Assembly: GCA_964429265.1 (NCBI GenBank)
Contig: CAYSBK010000103.1
Coordinates: 1-8,693, forward strand
Reading direction: 5' to 3'
Length of the DNA: 8,693 nt
DNA from: CAYSBK01 sp964429265
Lineage (GTDB): Bacteria > Planctomycetota > Phycisphaerae > Sedimentisphaerales > Anaerobacaceae
Under the pieces are notes generated by a model. The model had not been told where the DNA came from. It did not search any database and saw nothing but the letters and a program-made list of their open reading frames with translations. This document shows positions 5,820-8,693 of this stretch, one piece after another. The number at the start of each line of letters is the position of its first letter. Position 1 is the stretch's first letter. Position numbers and translations under genes: made by a program.

Positions 5820-6651
5820 GGAGACGCTGGCCATACTCGGGGCAAAAGGAATGCTCGGCACCGACCTTGTGCAGGTATGCCAAAGCCATTACGATGTCAC
5901 CGAGCTTGACCTGCCCGACTTCGACATCACTGACTATCGCCGGCTTGCCGACGTCGTAAAAAACCACCATGCCATCATAAACTGCGCCGCCTACACCGAC
6001 GTCGACGGCGCCGAGACCCACCAGGACGAGGTATTCGCCGTAAACGCCCTCGCCGTCGGCAAACTCGGCCGACTGGCAACGGTGCACGACCGCTGGGTAC
6101 TTCACTTCAGTACCGATTTTGTCTTCGACGGAACACTCGACCGGCCTTACCGCGAAAACGACCCCACTCATCCAATTAACGCCTACGGCGTCAGCAAGCT
6201 CCTCGGCGAACGGCTCCTGCTTGAAAGCCATTGCCGCAGTTGTATAATACGCATCGAATGGACCTACGGCCACGCCGGGCGAAACTTCGTGACGAAACTG
6301 CTCCAGCGGGCGCGCCGCCGCCAACCACTGAAGGTAGTGGACGACCAGGTCGGCTCGCCAACCGCCACCTCGCAGGTCGCGCGGGCCGCTTGCGAACTGC
6401 TTAACCGCAGGCCCGAAGGTATCTTTCACTTCGCGGCCGACGGTTACGTCAGCCGATATGAAATGGCAAAATTTATCGTCGAAAACCTGTCACTGGACGT
6501 CGAGGTCGTACCCTGCAAGACTGCCGACTTCCACACCCCCGCAAAAAGACCCTTGAACAGCCGCTTCGACTGCAGCAAGATAAAAAAGCTGCTCGGCCGA
6601 CCAGTCGAGCCTTGGCAGAAACCGTTGTTGCGATTCCTGCGGCAGCTATGA
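5812..6651 (+). CDS. rfbD: dTDP-4-dehydrorhamnose reductase
   Basis: It reduces the 4-keto group of dTDP-4-dehydrorhamnose with NAD(P)H, the last step to dTDP-L-rhamnose. The 279-residue product is of normal length and is an extended short-chain dehydrogenase. It has the Rossmann glycine motif LGAKGMLG (9-16), INCAAYTDVDGAE (56-68), FSTDFVFDG (99-107, where RmlD usually has STDYVFDG), the catalytic YGVSK (125-129, Tyr125/Lys129), DDQVGSPT (177-184) and the substrate-side RPLNSRFD (246-253). The start is inside the preceding gene (8-base overlap), with AAAGG directly against the ATG, so translation is probably coupled. It ends in an ATGA overlap with rfbB. A reductase acting on a different dTDP-4-keto sugar is possible if the upstream epimerase is unusual. 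Confidence 0.92.
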   Translation: MAKETLAILGAKGMLGTDLVQVCQSHYDVTELDLPDFDITDYRRLADVVKNHHAIINCAAYTDVDGAETHQDEVFAVNALAVGKLGRLATVHDRWVLHFSTDFVFDGTLDRPYRENDPTHPINAYGVSKLLGERLLLESHCRSCIIRIEWTYGHAGRNFVTKLLQRARRRQPLKVVDDQVGSPTATSQVARAACELLNRRPEGIFHFAADGYVSRYEMAKFIVENLSLDVEVVPCKTADFHTPAKRPLNSRFDCSKIKKLLGRPVEPWQKPLLRFLRQL

Positions 6652-7661
6652 GAAGAATACTCGTTACAGGTGGGGCAGGCTTCATAGGAAGCAACTTCGT
6701 CAGAATGGTGCTGTCCGAACAGCCCGACACCTTCGTCGTAAACCTCGACAAGCTCACTTACGCCGGCAACCTCGAAAACCTCGCAGGCTTTGAAAACCAC
6801 CCCAGCCACGTATTCGTAAAGGGCGACATCTGTGACGGCCGCCTTGTCAGTGACATCGTCGAACGCCACAAGATACAGGCCATCATTAACTTCGCCGCCG
6901 AAAGCCACGTCGACCGCTCCATCGACGCCCCAAAGGTCTTTATCGAGACAAATGTCACCGGAACGCTGACCCTGCTCGAGGTCGCCCGGGACAAAAAGCT
7001 GCAACGCTTCATACAGGTCTCCACCGACGAGGTCTACGGCTCGCTCGGGGCCGAGGGAAAGTTCACCGAGGACACGCCGATCGCGCCCAATTCCCCTTAT
7101 TCAGCCAGCAAGGCCGCTGCCGACCACCTCGTCCACGCATTCGGACACACCTGGGCCCTGCCGTGCAACATCACAAGGTGCTCCAACAATTACGGCCCCT
7201 ACCAGTTCCCCGAAAAACTCATCCCACTGATGATAAACAACGCCTTGCACGACAGGGAACTGCCCGTTTACGGCGACGGCCTGCAAGTACGTGACTGGCT
7301 CTACGTCTACGACCACTGTACCGCCGTCTGGAAAGTCCTCACCGATGCCCCGCCGGGCCGAACTTACAACATCGGCGGCTGCAACGAAAAGACCAACCTC
7401 GAAGTCGTCGAGCTTATACTGAACCGCCTCGGAAAACCGAAATCTCTCATAAAGCACGTCACCGACCGCCCGGGCCACGACCGCAGGTACGCCATCGACG
7501 CATCCAGGATTATCAACGAGCTTGGCTGGAAGCCTTCCGTCAGCTTCGAACAGGGACTGGCAGACACCATCGACTGGTACCTTCAGAACCAGAAATGGCT
7601 GGAAAACGTCGTATCCGGCGACTACCAGAACTACTACCAGAAAATGTACGGCAACCGCTGA
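6648..7661 (+). CDS. rfbB: dTDP-glucose 4,6-dehydratase
   Basis: It converts dTDP-glucose to dTDP-4-keto-6-deoxyglucose with tightly bound NAD+. The product has 337 residues, close to the family norm. It has the NAD-binding TGGAGFIGSNF (7-17), NLDKLTYAGNLENL (32-45), FAAESHVDRSI (82-92), the catalytic triad region VSTDEVYG (124-131, with the Asp-Glu pair that distinguishes dehydratases) and YSASK (151-155). RCSNNYGPYQFPEKLIPL (177-194), GDGLQVRDWLYVYDH (209-223) and RPGHDRRYAID (274-284) follow. The ATG at 6648 is chosen because it overlaps the rfbD stop as ATGA and puts the Rossmann strand at the very N-terminus. An in-frame ATG at 6612 would add 12 residues and a longer overlap without a ribosome site. 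It is last in the operon, although enzymatically it acts second. It faces the glycosyltransferase gene tail to tail. Confidence 0.95.
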   Translation: MRRILVTGGAGFIGSNFVRMVLSEQPDTFVVNLDKLTYAGNLENLAGFENHPSHVFVKGDICDGRLVSDIVERHKIQAIINFAAESHVDRSIDAPKVFIETNVTGTLTLLEVARDKKLQRFIQVSTDEVYGSLGAEGKFTEDTPIAPNSPYSASKAAADHLVHAFGHTWALPCNITRCSNNYGPYQFPEKLIPLMINNALHDRELPVYGDGLQVRDWLYVYDHCTAVWKVLTDAPPGRTYNIGGCNEKTNLEVVELILNRLGKPKSLIKHVTDRPGHDRRYAIDASRIINELGWKPSVSFEQGLADTIDWYLQNQKWLENVVSGDYQNYYQKMYGNR

Positions 7662-7671
7662 CCAACCTGCC

Positions 7672-8511
7672 TCACCCGTCCAGGCTCGCATCGGCCGCCA
7701 GTTCCTTCGCCAGCTCCGACCCGAACAGCCGACGCAACCTTCGCTCGGCTTTTCTCTGGGCACGCAGGTGATTAAGTCGCCGTTGCTGCGGCCGAAGACC
7801 CGCCGTCGCGTGCGCAAGGTGCACCATATATTCCATCATCTCCGCCGTCGGTATAACCTGCGCCCGGTAACCATGCTCTTTCAGTTGATAGTACATCTGC
7901 TCGCCCGCGGTGTACCCCGCCCATCGTCCCCCGCAGTTGAAACGCAACCCCAGCCTTCTTATCGGCTCAGACCGGTACAACGCGCAGTAGTCACGCGGAC
8001 AAAGCTCACGCTTGAGCTGCCGGGCGCCGGCGTCCCGCAGAATCGTCCGCCGCAGCCACAGCTTGGCCTTCTTCGTATCGGTAATCCGCTTTGTAAACTC
8101 GTATAACGGATGCCGCAACTCCAGCTTCCACGCACCCGATGCGGCACACTTGTCGTCCTGCTCCATCGGCCGAAGCAACCGCTGCAGCCAGCCCGGATGC
8201 TTCACGATGGTATCCGTGTGCATAATCAGAAAATACGGCGCCCTGCTGTGCTCAAATCCGACGTCCAGCGCCGTCACGAACGCCTGCACCCAGTTCTCCG
8301 GCGTCTGTTCCCCACGCTCGATCAGGCGTATCCACGACAGGCTGCGCAGGTACTGCAGCGAATCATCAGCCGAGCCGTTGTCCACCACGATCACCTCCAC
8401 CGGTACCTCCCGCGTGAACTTGCGAATCGCCCGAAGACACAGCGTAACCAGCTCCTTCACCTGCCAGTGCGGAATGCAAATGCTCACCTGAGGCGTTTTC
8501 TCTTCTGCCAT
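7672..8511 (-). CDS. Glycosyltransferase family 2 protein
   Basis: This is probably a GT-A fold transferase moving a sugar from an activated nucleotide donor to a surface glycan or lipid-linked acceptor; donor and acceptor are unknown. The 279-residue product begins with the classic strand VSICIPHWQ (9-17), followed by VEVIVVDNGSADDS (38-51). FLIMHTD (94-100) is the metal-site strand, with HTD replacing the usual DXD. GYTAGEQMYYQLKEHGY (199-215) matches the acceptor/base region. The C-terminal part (240-262) is very rich in Arg and may form a basic amphipathic helix that touches membrane phospholipid. No signal peptide or transmembrane segment is seen, so it should work on the cytoplasmic side. 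A weak GGGGA (8517-8521) precedes the start, and a near-consensus promoter lies upstream on the same strand. It is convergent with rfbB, 10 bp apart. A rhamnosyltransferase role is suggested only by proximity. Confidence 0.85.
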   Translation of the reverse strand: MAEEKTPQVSICIPHWQVKELVTLCLRAIRKFTREVPVEVIVVDNGSADDSLQYLRSLSWIRLIERGEQTPENWVQAFVTALDVGFEHSRAPYFLIMHTDTIVKHPGWLQRLLRPMEQDDKCAASGAWKLELRHPLYEFTKRITDTKKAKLWLRRTILRDAGARQLKRELCPRDYCALYRSEPIRRLGLRFNCGGRWAGYTAGEQMYYQLKEHGYRAQVIPTAEMMEYMVHLAHATAGLRPQQRRLNHLRAQRKAERRLRRLFGSELAKELAADASLDG

Positions 8512-8553
8512 AATCGTCCCCGTTTCAACCTTCGTTGCCGACCCGAAGCAGGG

Positions 8554-8582
8554 AATATATATCGACCACCCCGCAATGTCAA
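8554..8582 (-). promoter_or_regulatory. Near-consensus sigma70 promoter for the glycosyltransferase
   Basis: On the minus strand a perfect TTGACA (plus-strand 8577-8582) is followed after exactly 17 bases by TATATT (8554-8559), five of six matches to the -10 consensus. Transcription would begin near 8547 and give a leader of about 36 bases. It is the best promoter match in the window and shows that the glycosyltransferase is transcribed independently of the rfb operon. Confidence 0.75.
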
Positions 8583-8646
8583 TTCACCGCCCTGTCCGGC
8601 CTGGGATGGCCAAGGAGCATCGTATCCCCCTGTGAGGATAAGGTGT

Positions 8647-8693
8647 ATGACCTGGAAAACAGTATCAGAAGCTAAGGAAGATATGGCAGGGCC
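8647..8693 (+). CDS. Possible start of a gene running off the right edge
   Basis: An ATG at 8647 opens a frame that stays open for 15 codons to the end of the window (MTWKTVSEAKEDMAG). A GAGG at 8634-8637 lies 9 bases upstream, a workable ribosome site. The gene would be divergent from the glycosyltransferase. The fragment is too short to recognise a family, and no promoter was convincing between 8583 and 8646. Confidence 0.3.
   Translation, partial: MTWKTVSEAKEDMAG

Noticed and set aside
6612..6647. N-terminal extension of rfbB
   Set aside because: The 12 extra residues precede the Rossmann strand that normally begins the protein, while 6648 forms an ATGA overlap with rfbD.
7522..8106. Plus-strand open frame of 194 codons across the rfbB/glycosyltransferase junction
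   Set aside because: It overlaps two clear genes in other frames and its composition is that of a shadow, with no motifs.
1..8693. tRNA, rRNA, CRISPR array, insertion sequence or phage elements
   Set aside because: Nothing resembling a cloverleaf, regular direct repeats with spacers, a transposase or terminal repeats was seen on either strand.

Overview
The window reads as a GC-rich bacterial chromosome (roughly 60% GC by eye) densely packed with ordinary genes. The best guess for the host is a member of the Planctomycetota, perhaps the Phycisphaerae. The main clue is a protein with a type IV pilin-like N-terminus and a C-terminal 'NYLFADG' motif, a combination that is heavily expanded in planctomycetes and relatives. 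This placement is inference; no rRNA or other phylogenetic marker was tested.

Layout: (1) Bases 16-2720 (+) hold glmS, behind a TATAAT -10 box near the left edge, followed 36 bp later by the pseudopilin-like gene. (2) Bases 2755-4523 (+) hold a translation cluster, rpmI-rplT-pheS, with its own sigma70-type promoter (TTGACT-17-TAACAT). Its usual partners infC (upstream) and pheT (downstream) are not here. The rpmI-rplT spacer is unusually long and can fold into mutually exclusive hairpins. (3) Bases 4570-7661 (+) hold a tightly overlapping nucleotide-sugar operon: a short-form glucose-1-phosphate thymidylyltransferase (rfbA), an RmlC-family cupin, a dTDP-4-dehydrorhamnose reductase (rfbD) and dTDP-glucose 4,6-dehydratase (rfbB). 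(4) Bases 7672-8511 (-) hold a family 2 glycosyltransferase, convergent with rfbB at a 10-bp gap and driven by a near-consensus promoter (TTGACA-17-TATATT). (5) The last ~110 bases may contain the start of another + strand gene.

How the genes fit together: GlmS makes glucosamine-6-phosphate for amino-sugar polymers. The four-gene operon can in principle turn glucose-1-phosphate into dTDP-L-rhamnose or a related dTDP-deoxysugar. The glycosyltransferase is a plausible user of an activated sugar for a surface glycan. The translation genes supply ribosomal proteins L35 and L20 and the alpha subunit of phenylalanyl-tRNA synthetase. I saw no tRNA, rRNA, CRISPR array, insertion sequence or strong intrinsic terminator. 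I found no convincing new biological system. The most notable points are the switch-like rpmI-rplT spacer, the RmlC-like protein lacking the usual catalytic Tyr, and the isolation of pheS and rpmI from their normal partners.
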